The notes: generated from the letters alone by a model not told the origin. Positions 32,078 to 41,523 are shown, counted from the first letter of the stretch. The stretch is 47,507 nt of DNA from Candidatus Thorarchaeota archaeon (GCA_030612005.1 JAUWOU010000010.1:1-47507), one strand, 5' to 3'. Numbers and translations: made by a program.

Positions 32078-33307
32078 TCACATGAACATCTCTAGCAAAG
32101 CATCCACTCGTGTTTGAATTTGTGCCTCGTTATATACTCTAGAGTCGACCATATCCCCTTCAATCACAACACCGGGAACGCCAGTCCGTTCTGATACAAT
32201 CTCCTTTGAAACTAGTTGACCAAGTGAGTAGCGTTTACAGGATCGTACAGAGAACATCACAAATCCATCAAGGTTGTAGTCATCTATCAATTCACACATT
32301 TTGTCAATCTTTGCCTCTAATCCCTTGTTGAGATAAACATTGGAATAGATACTTACTACACTATCAAACAGATCATCGCCCTCACCCTCAATCTTAAGCT
32401 TTCCAGACCAAGCATGGGTGTAGGTATCCGCAGGAAAGGCAACTCCACGTTTTGCAAGTCCATTGAAGAAACGGAAAATAGAATGCCAAGGGGGAATGTT
32501 ATCCCAGAGCAGACGTATCTTCTCATCACGGATTGCACCAAGCCCCTCTTTTACTCGCATCTCAACCTCATCTAGAAGAGTTTCATAGAAATCAATGATA
32601 AGTTCTGTACCCCTCATTGAAACAACTGGAGCCATTGCCAAGAATCTATCAGCACAATTGAGAGGAGTAGGGCTTGTCTTGCATGCGGTCAATGACTTGT
32701 TCCACAATTCAAGCGCTTTACTTGAAAGGTCTGCTACCTCATGCATCCTCTCATCGGTTAGGGTCGTATTGAAAGTGGTTCCTAGGAAATCCACCAATCT
32801 ATCTAGACCATTTCGTACGTATTCCTTGTGATGATCGGGTTGTCCATCAGTAATTGGAGGCGTGTCAAACAAGAATACGGGTGCTCCTGTTTGTTCTGAA
32901 ACAGCATCGTACCATCTAAGAACTGTGCCACAGATATTATTTCCAGCAAGGAGTGCTTGTGGAGTAGGAAGACCATCCATAGGACTCTGATCTGGTTTCT
33001 CAACAGAACCAATACTTGCCCGTGCATAAGAGCAGAGTTCTTGGGAATAACCAATCTCTTCGGCATATCCACAGACTTCGGGTCCTACTTTTTGAGACCC
33101 AACCACTGCACCATACTGTTCAGGATAGCTTACGCCTACGCCCATAGCTACTGGAATCTCCACTGGAAACCCAGATGTGACCCATGCAAGACGATTCTCC
33201 TCGCTAGCCTGATGTCCTTCTAACATATACTGGAACATAATCTGCTGAAGCAGTTTATTCGACTCAAGTTGACGGTAGACTTTTTCTTCTTTTTTCTTCT
33301 CGGTCAT
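32078..33307 (-). CDS. 2-hydroxyacyl-CoA dehydratase D/HgdB-like subunit
   Basis: 409 residues from ATG 33307, with GAGGTGA 5 bases upstream; GTG 33316 is a poorer alternative. It is a HgdB/BcrC/HadB-family iron-sulfur subunit: LCSYARASIGSVEKPD, NICGTVLRW and, near the end, FSVRSCKRYSLGQLVSKE then VVIEGDMVDSRVYNEAQIQTR. These carry the Cys ligands of the subunit's 4Fe-4S cluster. With the partner subunit and the activator it would dehydrate an (R)-2-hydroxyacyl-CoA; the related benzoyl-CoA reductases use the same fold, so the substrate is not fixed. Confidence 0.9.
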   Translation of the reverse strand: MTEKKKEEKVYRQLESNKLLQQIMFQYMLEGHQASEENRLAWVTSGFPVEIPVAMGVGVSYPEQYGAVVGSQKVGPEVCGYAEEIGYSQELCSYARASIGSVEKPDQSPMDGLPTPQALLAGNNICGTVLRWYDAVSEQTGAPVFLFDTPPITDGQPDHHKEYVRNGLDRLVDFLGTTFNTTLTDERMHEVADLSSKALELWNKSLTACKTSPTPLNCADRFLAMAPVVSMRGTELIIDFYETLLDEVEMRVKEGLGAIRDEKIRLLWDNIPPWHSIFRFFNGLAKRGVAFPADTYTHAWSGKLKIEGEGDDLFDSVVSIYSNVYLNKGLEAKIDKMCELIDDYNLDGFVMFSVRSCKRYSLGQLVSKEIVSERTGVPGVVIEGDMVDSRVYNEAQIQTRVDALLEMFM

Positions 33308-33317
33308 CAGGTTCACC

Positions 33318-34526
33318 TCATGTGTATCCAGCTGATTCTAAAAATGTCTGAATTTTAACTTCAATCCGTGCTCGATCTGAGAGTTCTGGGTCTATCGGAA
33401 TTCGTACAGTTCTAATTCCTGCTTCTGATGCAACCTTCTCAATTGATGGAGCTTCGAACTGGTCAGGGTCACAAAATGATTGTTCACAAATTAGCAAACC
33501 ATCAATATGAAGTGCTTTGACTAAATCCTTGAGAGATCTCATTCGATATTGTAATCCCTCTTGAGTCGGTTCACCAGGTGCTGCAAGAATTGATTTTGCC
33601 ATTTCTTCAAAAGGTTCTCCATTCTTGTCTAATGGCGGTGCAAATACACTCTTGAAACCAAATGAAAGAAGATCTGAAACAATTATGGAGTCACTAACCC
33701 CATTAATTCCGTTGATGATGGTTGCAATCGCTTGAGGTTCTACCATTCCACCTACAGCAAGAATTCTTGGTCCGGGTGAGCGTTTGAATGGTTTTACCTT
33801 AGAGAAGTCTTTCTCCTGAAATCCAGACATGATAGAATTGATGATGTTTAAGAGACCTTTCGATTTCATCTTCTCTTTCACTAACGATGAAACTCTATGA
33901 ATTTCAGAAGCTACAGACACCAATGGAGCAGTCAGGAAAGAGCGAACAAGTCGTGACAATTCAGTATATGATAGTACTTCAGGGTCAACTACTCTAGCGC
34001 TGTATAGAAACTGAGCATCATGACGGAATTCTCGGATTATTGACACTGCTCGTTCATAATTATCCATCATGAATGGGCGGTTGAGGGTCGATTCAATCAT
34101 CTTGCTCAGAATCTCAAGTTCCTTTGTCAAGTAAATTCTTGTAGAATCATCATCAGCATATCTTGTTACGGGGTAAGTCAAACGATAGATACGGTCATCG
34201 GGAAATCTAATCTTCCAGATATCAGTGAGGTTCTGTAGAGAATCACATGTATTACTTGGAAAGAGTAGACCGGTAATCTGGGGTAGTTGGTCATTGGTTC
34301 TCTGATTGTAGAGATTTCTGATATATGAACATGCAAATGTTTGAAGACTCTCTTCAAATCCACTACTTACTCCTGGGATTGCCCTCATTAACGAGGGTGT
34401 AAGACCATGAGCAAGTATTAGTTCGAGAGGGGCATGTGGATAGATGTATCCAATAATTTCTTCTCCAGCTTTTACAAGCTCTTGCAGACCTAAACCAGAT
34501 TGTTCTAGAACTCCTTCGTAACTCAC
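33318..34526 (-). CDS. 2-hydroxyacyl-CoA dehydratase alpha-like subunit
   Basis: 402 residues, same superfamily fold as its neighbour and probably its heterodimer partner. Cys positions are FACSYIRNLYNQ, SNTCDSLQNL and LLICEQSFCDPDQFEAP, in the places expected for the cluster ligands; the double Cys in the last motif is noteworthy. The N-terminal GEEIIGYIYPHAPLELILAHG matches the usual approach to the active site. GTG start at 34526 follows GAGGT by 7 bases. The stop at 33318-33320 lies just before the downstream start. It begins the operon, divergent from the acyl-CoA synthetase at 34717. Confidence 0.88.
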   Translation of the reverse strand: MSYEGVLEQSGLGLQELVKAGEEIIGYIYPHAPLELILAHGLTPSLMRAIPGVSSGFEESLQTFACSYIRNLYNQRTNDQLPQITGLLFPSNTCDSLQNLTDIWKIRFPDDRIYRLTYPVTRYADDDSTRIYLTKELEILSKMIESTLNRPFMMDNYERAVSIIREFRHDAQFLYSARVVDPEVLSYTELSRLVRSFLTAPLVSVASEIHRVSSLVKEKMKSKGLLNIINSIMSGFQEKDFSKVKPFKRSPGPRILAVGGMVEPQAIATIINGINGVSDSIIVSDLLSFGFKSVFAPPLDKNGEPFEEMAKSILAAPGEPTQEGLQYRMRSLKDLVKALHIDGLLICEQSFCDPDQFEAPSIEKVASEAGIRTVRIPIDPELSDRARIEVKIQTFLESAGYT

Positions 34527-34641
34527 TGTTGTTACCTCGTCAAATTGTAGGGACTAATGGGATAACTAACAAAATACATCTTATTTGTTCCGCTAAATAG
34601 TCCAATTTTACTGGTAGAAGGTATTAATTAGCACAATATCC

Positions 34642-34659
34642 AGTATAGAGAGCTATACT
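34642..34659. promoter_or_regulatory. Perfect dyad between the dehydratase and synthetase operons
   Basis: AGTATAG (34642-34648), AGAG, CTATACT (34653-34659): perfect 7-base arms with a 4-base spacer, 57 bases upstream of the synthetase ATG and 115 bases from the divergent dehydratase start. The position in a divergent promoter region suggests an operator that could control both operons. No cognate regulator is encoded next to it. Its second half also reads as a TATA-like element. Confidence 0.5.
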
Positions 34660-34716
34660 TTGAATGATTTTGACCATAAAGTTTTGGTCAGGACATGAAA
34701 AAGAGAGGAGACAAAT

Positions 34717-36468
34717 ATGGAAGATCAATTATGGCACAAGACACGATGGCCATCCACTGTCAAGAAATCTCTAGACTATCCGGATGAGCCTCTCTATGCG
34801 CTGCTTGACAATATTGCTGCGAAAAATCCCGATGCACCATCGACCCTATGGTCAGGCGTATCCAGAAGTTTCGCAGAAGTAAAAGACGAAGCTGACAGGA
34901 TTGCAAATTTCCTGGTCAGTAGAGGAATTAAGAAGGGAGATCGGGTCGCTATTTTCTTACCTAATCTTCCACAATACCCACCAGTCTTCTTTGGTATTCT
35001 GAAGACAGGTGCTATCGCCGTAACATGCAATCCATCATATACTGAAGCGGAATTGAATTTCCAGCTCACTGACGCTGGTGTCAAGGCAGTATTCTGTATG
35101 GATGATAAGAGATTCACACCCTTGACTTACAAAGCTGTCAAAGGAACTGATGTTGAATCCGTGATTGTTTGTAGTGTGAAGAGCTTCTTACCAAAAGTAA
35201 AGGCGGTTCTTGGAGGTCTCATGGGTAAGATACCAAAGAGTCCCCATTACGAAGAAGGAATCACTTACTTCTACGACAACATTATGGAGGAGTTCCCACC
35301 TGAAGCTCCAGATGTCAAAATAGATGCTAAGAAGGACTTAGCCCTGATTTTGTATACCGGCGGTACCACAGGGACTCCTAAGGGAGCAATGCTGACTCAT
35401 CGCAATCTGTATTCAAATGTGATACAAATAGAGGAGTGGGTTCAGTTGGAACCACCAGGTGGTGGAGCTCCCGAGAAGCTGACGCCGGGTGAAGAAATCT
35501 ATGTTGGTGCTTTGCCTTGGTATCACAGTTTTGGGTTAACCCTAACAATGATTGCTTCGTACTTGATAGGAAGTGCAGTCATCTGCATACCTGACCCACG
35601 AGCTGGTAAGCCTCCATTATCAGATCTACTATCAGATATTCAGAAATACCAAGGAACTGTGATGCACTGTGTTCCAGCACTTTTCGCGGGTATGGTAAAC
35701 AATCCAGAAGTTGGAAAGTATGATCTATCATCGATTAAAGCATGCGGATCAGGTGCGGCACCACTCCCACCCGAGCTAGCAAAGAACTTTGAGGCTGCAA
35801 CAGGAGCGTTAGTGTTTGAGGGATACGGATTAACCGAAACATCACCAATGACTCATGCGAACCCATCTCTTACGAACCTTCGTAAATTTGGTTCAATTGG
35901 TGTGCCTATTCCAGATACATACTCTGTCATTGTCGATATGGAAACTGGCGATAAGGTTCTAGCTCATGGAGAAACTGGAGAGATTGCCGTACATGGGCCT
36001 CAGGTGTTCCCGGGTTACTGGAATAAACCAAAGGAAACAGCTGAAGTGTTCCGTAAAATCGATGGAAAAGACTACTTCTTGACTGGAGATATTGGTCACA
36101 TCGACGATGATGGATTCTTTGTCATCTCTGACAGAAAGAAAGACATGGTGAATGTTGGTGGTCTCAAGGCCTACCCACGAGAAATCGAAGATACTTTGTA
36201 TGAACATCCAGCGATATCTATGGCAGCAGCCATTGGAGTACCAAAGGGTGATGGTACAGGTAACGAATTTGTGAAAGCATTCGTCGTTCTGAAGGCTGGT
36301 GAGACAGCAACTCCGGATGAGATAATTGCATGGGCAAAGGAGAGACTTGCTGCATACAAGCGTCCAAAGGAAGTCGACATCGTTTCAGAACTCCCAGTTA
36401 GTACTGCAGGGAAGGTCTTGCGAAGAGAACTTCGAGCCAAGGAACTTGAGAAGAGAGGTCTAAGTTAG
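34717..36468 (+). CDS. AMP-forming acyl-CoA synthetase
   Basis: 583 residues. The ATP-binding motif YTGGTTGTPKGAMLTH lies near residue 213, the adenylate motif EGYGLTETSP near 368, and the hinge GDIGHIDDDGFFVISDRKKD near 450; the C-terminal catalytic Lys is in STAGKVLRRELR. It activates a carboxylic acid to acyl-CoA, most like medium- or long-chain ligases (FadD type). The N-terminus starts MEDQLWHKTRWPST; GAGGAG lies 6 bases before the ATG. It faces the dehydratase operon across a shared promoter region and has a close paralogue at 37128-38882. Confidence 0.93.
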   Translation: MEDQLWHKTRWPSTVKKSLDYPDEPLYALLDNIAAKNPDAPSTLWSGVSRSFAEVKDEADRIANFLVSRGIKKGDRVAIFLPNLPQYPPVFFGILKTGAIAVTCNPSYTEAELNFQLTDAGVKAVFCMDDKRFTPLTYKAVKGTDVESVIVCSVKSFLPKVKAVLGGLMGKIPKSPHYEEGITYFYDNIMEEFPPEAPDVKIDAKKDLALILYTGGTTGTPKGAMLTHRNLYSNVIQIEEWVQLEPPGGGAPEKLTPGEEIYVGALPWYHSFGLTLTMIASYLIGSAVICIPDPRAGKPPLSDLLSDIQKYQGTVMHCVPALFAGMVNNPEVGKYDLSSIKACGSGAAPLPPELAKNFEAATGALVFEGYGLTETSPMTHANPSLTNLRKFGSIGVPIPDTYSVIVDMETGDKVLAHGETGEIAVHGPQVFPGYWNKPKETAEVFRKIDGKDYFLTGDIGHIDDDGFFVISDRKKDMVNVGGLKAYPREIEDTLYEHPAISMAAAIGVPKGDGTGNEFVKAFVVLKAGETATPDEIIAWAKERLAAYKRPKEVDIVSELPVSTAGKVLRRELRAKELEKRGLS

Positions 36469-36477
36469 ACCAAGTAT

Positions 36478-36513
36478 AGCGGGAGAATAAACTCCCGCTG
36501 TTTCCTTTTTTTT
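36478..36513 (+). terminator. Hairpin with T-run after the first acyl-CoA synthetase gene
   Basis: AGCGGGAG (36478-36485), a 6-base AT loop and CTCCCGCT (36492-36499) form a perfect 8-base-pair stem, followed by a run of eight T (36506-36513). This looks like a bacterial intrinsic terminator. In archaea the T-run itself is the main signal. It overlaps the stop codon of the convergent membrane-protein gene. Confidence 0.75.
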
Positions 36514-36977
36514 CATATCTCATATGTTCGAATTTCATTTACAGATGTGTTCTGATTCAATTTCTTATTCCAAGATCTTGTCACCTGATGCAATCCGTAA
36601 AATTCGATGAATGAAACTAGGACAACTATGACACTGAGATCAAACAAAATTGATTCATGAAGGGTGTGAGATACCAAAAATATGAGGTACATAATCGAAT
36701 TGATAGCCACAGCGAGAGAAACAACTGGTACTAGGAAAGCGATATTCCAAAATCTTGTTGATGGGTTAAAACTCCAAATGCCCATGACAAAATCCCATAG
36801 TCCCAGGAATAAAGGAATTAGAACTGTCATCCAATCACAATTACCAGACGCATTGATACAATCAACTAGCAAATTGAACTGTACTAACGCAGCAGCGATG
36901 TAAATTATCACTCTTGAGAAATTCACTAGTCTTACGAGTGATTCTCCGTTATTCCCCTCGTACTCCTCTTCAAACAT
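36513..36977 (-). CDS. Membrane protein of unknown function (four helices)
   Basis: 154 residues. After a charged N-terminus (MFEEEYEGNNGES) come about four hydrophobic segments, near 20-42, 50-68, 75-97 and 103-125, then a polar tail (HQVTRSWNKKLNQNTS). No conserved motif or family is recognised. It is a single gene set between two synthetase genes of the opposite strand and has its own short upstream region. ATG at 36977 seems right because no start lies upstream in frame with a better context. Confidence 0.65.
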   Translation of the reverse strand: MFEEEYEGNNGESLVRLVNFSRVIIYIAAALVQFNLLVDCINASGNCDWMTVLIPLFLGLWDFVMGIWSFNPSTRFWNIAFLVPVVSLAVAINSIMYLIFLVSHTLHESILFDLSVIVVLVSFIEFYGLHQVTRSWNKKLNQNTSVNEIRTYEI

Positions 36978-37127
36978 TGATGTTCAGGACCCAGTTACTA
37001 CTGAGGATTAAATCAGTATGTATCCACGCGTTTCGCAATCAGCCTCAACAAATATCAGTGACTATAACAATAATGAAAGAATAGAATTCATAGATTATTC
37101 TACAAAAAAGAGAGGAGCTTGAATAAC

Positions 37128-38882
37128 TTGGATGAGACGTACTGGCAATCAGGACCTGCTTGGCCAAAACATGCACGCAAGACCATTGATTATCCGAAAG
37201 AGCCATTGTTCGCAATGTTAGACAGAGCTGCTGAAAAGAGTGGAAACCTACCCTATACTGTGTTCATGGGTAAATCACAAACCTTTGCAGAAGTGCAAGA
37301 ACACGCAGATAGAATAGCTAATTTCTTGATCAGTAAAGGAATCAAAGAAGGGGATAGAGTAGCCATCTTCCTCCCAAACGTTCCACATTTCCCTGCTGTG
37401 TTCTTTGGAGCGCTCAAAGCAGGTGCTAAAGTTGTTACTTGTAATCCACTGTACAAAGCTGGTGAACTGAACTTCCAGCTTAAAGATACTGATGCTCAGA
37501 TTGTCTTTGCACTTGATCACCCAACTTTTACACCTACATGTTATGAGGCGATCAAAGGAACAAATGTGCACACCGTTATTGTCTGCAGTGTGAAACCATT
37601 CCTATCCAAAGCAAAAGCGATTATTGGTAGTCTAATAGGGAAGGTTCCGAAGAGCCCCTATTATGAGGAAGACAAGACAGTATTCTATGAACAGATTCTA
37701 ACAGAATATGAGCCCAACGCACCTGTAGTCAACGTGGATCCGATGGATACTGCAGTCCTAATATTCACCGGCGGGACGACAGGATTGCCTAAAGGAGCTG
37801 AATTGACACATTACAATCTTACATCAAATGTGCTCCAGATTAATGAGTGGGTTTACTTAGAGGAGGAAGATGTGCAGGGCAGAGATGGTGGTGTTCAATA
37901 TGAAGAAGAGGTCTTTGTTGGAGCTGTGCCTTGGTACCACAGTTATGGACTGACTCTTACGCTCTTAATGGCTACGTGGTATGCTGGAAAACTAGTATGC
38001 ATCCCGGATCCGAGATCTGGAAAACCACCTTTGTCAGATTTACTGAGTGAACTAGCCAATACTAAAGGAACTGTCTTGAACTGTGTACCTGCACTCTATG
38101 CGGCTATTGCTAACCACCCCAATGTGGGAAAGTATGACCTCTCATCAGTTGGTATCTGTAGCTCCGGAGCGGCCCCATTACCACCAGAAGTTGCCAAGGC
38201 ATTCGAGGCGGTGACAGGAACCCTCCTTTTCGAAGGATACGGTCTCACTGAAACCTCTCCTGTGACTCATATCAATCCAACCAACAGTCGGTATAGAAAG
38301 TTCGGCTCGATAGGTCTCCCAATATCAGACACCATCTGTAAGATATTGGATATGGATACAGGGATGAAAGAGATGCCCCTTGGAGAGATTGGAGAGATAG
38401 CCATTCACGGTCCTCAGGTGATGAAACAATATTATCAGAAACCAGAAGAGACCGCACTTGTAATGCGGGAGATTGATGGCAAGCGTTACTTCCTTACAGG
38501 AGATGTTGGACATATTGATGAGAATGGTTACACCTTCATCAGTGACAGAAAGAAGCAAATGATTAACGTCGGGGGAATGAAAGCATACCCACGAGAAATT
38601 GAGGACATCTTCTTCACTCATCCAAAGATACAGATGGCTGCTGCTATCGGTCTACCAAGGGAAGAAGATCCAAGTAATGAGTTTGTCAAGGCGTATATTG
38701 TCTTGAAAGATGGAGAAACTGGAACTCCGGAAGAATTCATCGAATGGGCACGAGGGAAAATGGCTGGATACAAGAGACCCAAAGAAATCGATATCATAGA
38801 TTCCTTACCAATGAGTTCAGTAGGGAAAGTATTGAGAAGAGTCCTTCGTGATGCGGAGATGGAGAAGAGAGAGAAGAACTAG
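37128..38882 (+). CDS. AMP-forming acyl-CoA synthetase, second copy
   Basis: 584 residues from TTG 37128, which gives an N-terminus (DETYWQSGPAWPKHARKT) aligning with the paralogue at 34717. GAGGAG (37112-37117) lies 10 bases upstream; the earlier TTG at 37119 would be only 1 base from that ribosome-binding site. The motifs FTGGTTGLPKGAELTH, EGYGLTETSPVTH and GDVGHIDENGYTFISDRKKQ are intact, with the C-terminal Lys in SVGKVLRRVLR. The two proteins are similar throughout but clearly diverged, so they probably differ in acid chain length or type. Confidence 0.92.
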   Translation: MDETYWQSGPAWPKHARKTIDYPKEPLFAMLDRAAEKSGNLPYTVFMGKSQTFAEVQEHADRIANFLISKGIKEGDRVAIFLPNVPHFPAVFFGALKAGAKVVTCNPLYKAGELNFQLKDTDAQIVFALDHPTFTPTCYEAIKGTNVHTVIVCSVKPFLSKAKAIIGSLIGKVPKSPYYEEDKTVFYEQILTEYEPNAPVVNVDPMDTAVLIFTGGTTGLPKGAELTHYNLTSNVLQINEWVYLEEEDVQGRDGGVQYEEEVFVGAVPWYHSYGLTLTLLMATWYAGKLVCIPDPRSGKPPLSDLLSELANTKGTVLNCVPALYAAIANHPNVGKYDLSSVGICSSGAAPLPPEVAKAFEAVTGTLLFEGYGLTETSPVTHINPTNSRYRKFGSIGLPISDTICKILDMDTGMKEMPLGEIGEIAIHGPQVMKQYYQKPEETALVMREIDGKRYFLTGDVGHIDENGYTFISDRKKQMINVGGMKAYPREIEDIFFTHPKIQMAAAIGLPREEDPSNEFVKAYIVLKDGETGTPEEFIEWARGKMAGYKRPKEIDIIDSLPMSSVGKVLRRVLRDAEMEKREKN

Positions 38883-38906
38883 TATTTCTTTAGCCCTTCT
38901 ATCCTC

Positions 38907-39659
38907 TCAGATTCTCTCGAAGGTCGCTCTCATTGTACCGCCACAGTAGCTGCACTGTGCTTCTAATGGACCCACCCAATCAACATTTTCATGGGAAACT
39001 TCCGCACCACATGATGGACATTTCAATGGTAAACGGACAGTAGTTGTTTGACTTCGATGGGTTTGGACCGATCCAGAATGTTCCTTAGGAATCACGTGCA
39101 TTGGAGCATCAACGAGAATCGTGTCTTGGAACTTAGTAGATACTCGGCGACGAGAACGTCTACACGCTAACCCACCACAGATAAGCGGCAAAATTACTGC
39201 TAGTATAGAGAGCAGTATTGCCCATTCCATCATTGAAAGAGATTGGAAAAATCCAGGAATATGAGCATCATCATAAACTCCGACACTGTAAAACCCACTT
39301 GTATCATGATAGACCGAATTTTCACTGACCCGAATGTAAACTGTGCTATTTGTGTTCAAAGTGAAAGCAATACTCGGAAAATTACCAGTTTCTGTTCCGC
39401 TCTCAGCAATAACATTAGAAAACTCACTATCTTCAGCAATAGTGATCTTCACTTGTAACCCCCAGAATGAGTCAGTATCAACAATAACCGTCCAATGACC
39501 AGCTTCTAAATCAGCAACGTAGGAGTTTAATCCGCTGAAGAGATGCTCATTCGTACGGGGAGTATTCGCGACCAAATTAGCTTGTGCGGATACAGTGCCT
39601 ATAAGAAATAACATAGACAATACAACTGATAGTATGAGAATTAGATGGGGCTTGCGCAT
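38907..39659 (-). CDS. Secreted beta-sandwich protein with transmembrane helix and C-terminal zinc ribbon
   Basis: 250 residues. A signal peptide (LILSVVLSMLFLIGTVSAQA) leads into one extracellular beta-sandwich domain (about 30-125) of the kind seen in PPC-like domains, with HLFSGLNSYVADLEAGHWTV. A transmembrane helix (about 145-165) is followed by RRSRRR, so the C-terminus should be inside the cell. It ends in a zinc ribbon: CPSCG, 13 residues, then CSYCGG. An extracellular domain joined to a cytoplasmic zinc ribbon looks like a receptor, which is inference. A close paralogue with two outer domains follows at 39858. Confidence 0.8.
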   Translation of the reverse strand: MRKPHLILILSVVLSMLFLIGTVSAQANLVANTPRTNEHLFSGLNSYVADLEAGHWTVIVDTDSFWGLQVKITIAEDSEFSNVIAESGTETGNFPSIAFTLNTNSTVYIRVSENSVYHDTSGFYSVGVYDDAHIPGFFQSLSMMEWAILLSILAVILPLICGGLACRRSRRRVSTKFQDTILVDAPMHVIPKEHSGSVQTHRSQTTTVRLPLKCPSCGAEVSHENVDWVGPLEAQCSYCGGTMRATFERI

Positions 39660-39857
39660 AGACTACAACTCAAGTAAATGACAAAATATCCCTGTTAATA
39701 GATTTAACCTAGACATTCCTGGACATCGAGTCCGGGATGATGTTCGATTCCTGCTTCATCGAGGCGGCATTGTAAATCTCGGAAGATTTGCTATGTCTTA
39801 CTTCCTCTCCGGTCAGCAGTTCAATGATATTACCTGTTGAAAGTGTTCGAGTAAGAA

Positions 39858-40943
39858 TCACACACGCTCAAAGGTAGCTCTCATGGTACCACCACAGTAG
39901 CCACACTTAGCTTCCATTGGACCCACCCAATCGACGCTTTCATGAGAAACTTCAGCTCCGCATGAAGGACATTTCAAAGGTAGTCGGACAGTTGTGGTCT
40001 GACTTCCGTGACGTTGAACACTTTTTTGATGCTTGTCTGGAATTACATGTATTGGTGCTTCAACAGCAATACTCTCGTGAAACTCTCTTCCTTTGCGTCC
40101 TCTTCTGCTACTAACTATGCTTCCAATGCAAATAGGAACAAAAATTATAGCAGGGACGATTATGAAAATCAAATCAAAGAGGTCAATTGATTCTAAAAAT
40201 CCAGGAATGTGACTGTCGTCATAGACCCCTATTTCGTAGTAACCACTGGTGTCATGGTATACTGAATTTTCACTGACTGCGATATATACAGTAGAACTCG
40301 AGTTTAGTGTAAAATCAACACTTGGATGATTACCTGTACCACTTCCACTTACAGCAATTATGTTTGAACCAGAAATATCCCAAGAAACAGTAATCTTGAC
40401 TTCAAGATCATCCCAATCCGGTTCGATAATTACTGTCCAGTGCCCAGCTTCTAAATCTAATACATAACTGTTGGTTGTATCAGAGTACACATATTCATCA
40501 GTTCTTGGAACGTTAGCGATAATTGATGCCAAAATTCCAGAAACATGGATGTCGTCATAGACCCCAATTTCGTAGTAACCACTGGTGTCGTGGTATACTG
40601 AATTTTCACTGACTGTGATATATACAGTAGAACTCGAGTTTAGTGTAAAATCGGCATATGGATAATTACCAGTGTCATTTCCACTTGCAGTAATTATGTT
40701 TGAACCAGAAATATCCCAAGAAACAGTAATCTTGACTTCAAGATCATACCATGAATCTAAAGCGGCAACCACTGTCCAGTGCCCAGCTTCTAAATCGGAT
40801 ACATAACTGATGGTTGATCCAGAGTCAATATATTCATCAGTTCTTGGAACGTTAGAAACAAGATCAGCTTGAGCAGAAACAGTTCCAATTAGTAAAAGCA
40901 TGGGTACTAACAGAATTCCATGAATGAGTCGTCGCCTGTCCAT
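39858..40943 (-). CDS. Two-domain paralogue of the secreted zinc-ribbon protein
   Basis: 361 residues with the same plan as 38907-39659, but the outer beta-sandwich is duplicated (about residues 30-140 and 142-252). After a signal peptide (ILLVPMLLLIGTVSAQA) come the two domains, each with VPRTDEY and SENSVYHDTSGYYEIGVYDD, then a transmembrane helix (IIVPAIIFVPICIGSIV), a basic RRGRKGR stop-transfer and the zinc ribbon CPSCG ... CGYCGG. The end is close to identical with the neighbour (KCPSCGAEVSHE). Function is unknown; adhesion, or sensing coupled to a cytoplasmic partner, is possible. Confidence 0.8.
   Translation of the reverse strand: MDRRRLIHGILLVPMLLLIGTVSAQADLVSNVPRTDEYIDSGSTISYVSDLEAGHWTVVAALDSWYDLEVKITVSWDISGSNIITASGNDTGNYPYADFTLNSSSTVYITVSENSVYHDTSGYYEIGVYDDIHVSGILASIIANVPRTDEYVYSDTTNSYVLDLEAGHWTVIIEPDWDDLEVKITVSWDISGSNIIAVSGSGTGNHPSVDFTLNSSSTVYIAVSENSVYHDTSGYYEIGVYDDSHIPGFLESIDLFDLIFIIVPAIIFVPICIGSIVSSRRGRKGREFHESIAVEAPIHVIPDKHQKSVQRHGSQTTTVRLPLKCPSCGAEVSHESVDWVGPMEAKCGYCGGTMRATFERV
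40204..40865 (-). repeat. Direct duplication of a 336-base domain-coding unit
   Basis: The stretch from about 40204 to 40530 is repeated at about 40540-40865 with a period of 336 bases (112 codons). Long blocks are near-identical, for example around the shared TCGTCATAGACCCC at 40216 and 40552. The high DNA identity points to a recent in-frame duplication or gene conversion within the secreted protein gene. Confidence 0.85.
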
Positions 40944-40995
40944 TATGAGTACCTAAATCAATGAGAATTATTGCATATTATTATAGTTGCTGGGA

Positions 40996-41523
40996 TTATG
41001 GATTCATTCCAGATTCTGATTTCTTGTGAGTCTTACCTAGCTCGACATAGAGTTCAGCACCTGCCATGAATGCTTCACGAAGATTCTCAGGGACCTCTTT
41101 CACGACTTTGCCAGGAATACCTAGCACAAGACTTCCATCAGGAATCACTGTGTTGTTGGTTACCACAGAGCCAGCTCCGATGACACAATCATTGCCAACC
41201 TTTGCCCCATCAAGAACTATTGATCCCATTCCGATAACAGTTCTATCACCAATCTCACAGGCGTGTATCACACAATTATGACCACCAGTCACATAGTCAC
41301 CTATGATTGTAGGATTAGCGAACGTTGTATGAACTGTAGCATTATCCTGAATTGAAGTCCCCTTTCCAATTCTAATATAATTCATGTCAGCTCGAAGCAC
41401 TGCAAATTCCCAGATACTGGAATCTGCTCCAACTTCAATATCACCAATCAAAGAAGCTCTGGGAGAGATGTATGCTTCAGGATCAATTTTCGGTTTCTTA
41501 CCATCAAACTCGTAGAGACCCAA
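40996..41523 (-). CDS. Gamma-class carbonic anhydrase-like protein
   Basis: 175 residues of left-handed beta-helix hexapeptide repeats (LIGDIEVGADSSIW and similar). The metal ligands H65, H82 and H87 are present with the 17- and 5-residue spacing of short gamma-CAs; the proton-shuttle acidic loop of Methanosarcina Cam is absent. It also has R44, Q59 and D60 at the positions usual for the family. It may hydrate CO2 or be a CaiE/PaaY-like relative. The start is TTG at 41523 with AGGTG 6 bases upstream. It is transcribed in the same direction as the secreted zinc-ribbon genes. Confidence 0.88.
   Translation of the reverse strand: MGLYEFDGKKPKIDPEAYISPRASLIGDIEVGADSSIWEFAVLRADMNYIRIGKGTSIQDNATVHTTFANPTIIGDYVTGGHNCVIHACEIGDRTVIGMGSIVLDGAKVGNDCVIGAGSVVTNNTVIPDGSLVLGIPGKVVKEVPENLREAFMAGAELYVELGKTHKKSESGMNP

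Noticed and set aside
39720-39800. Possible tRNA (GTTCGATTCC resembles a T-loop)
   Set aside because: The five bases on each side do not pair to form a T-stem, and no acceptor or anticodon stem could be built around it. The region is left as spacer.
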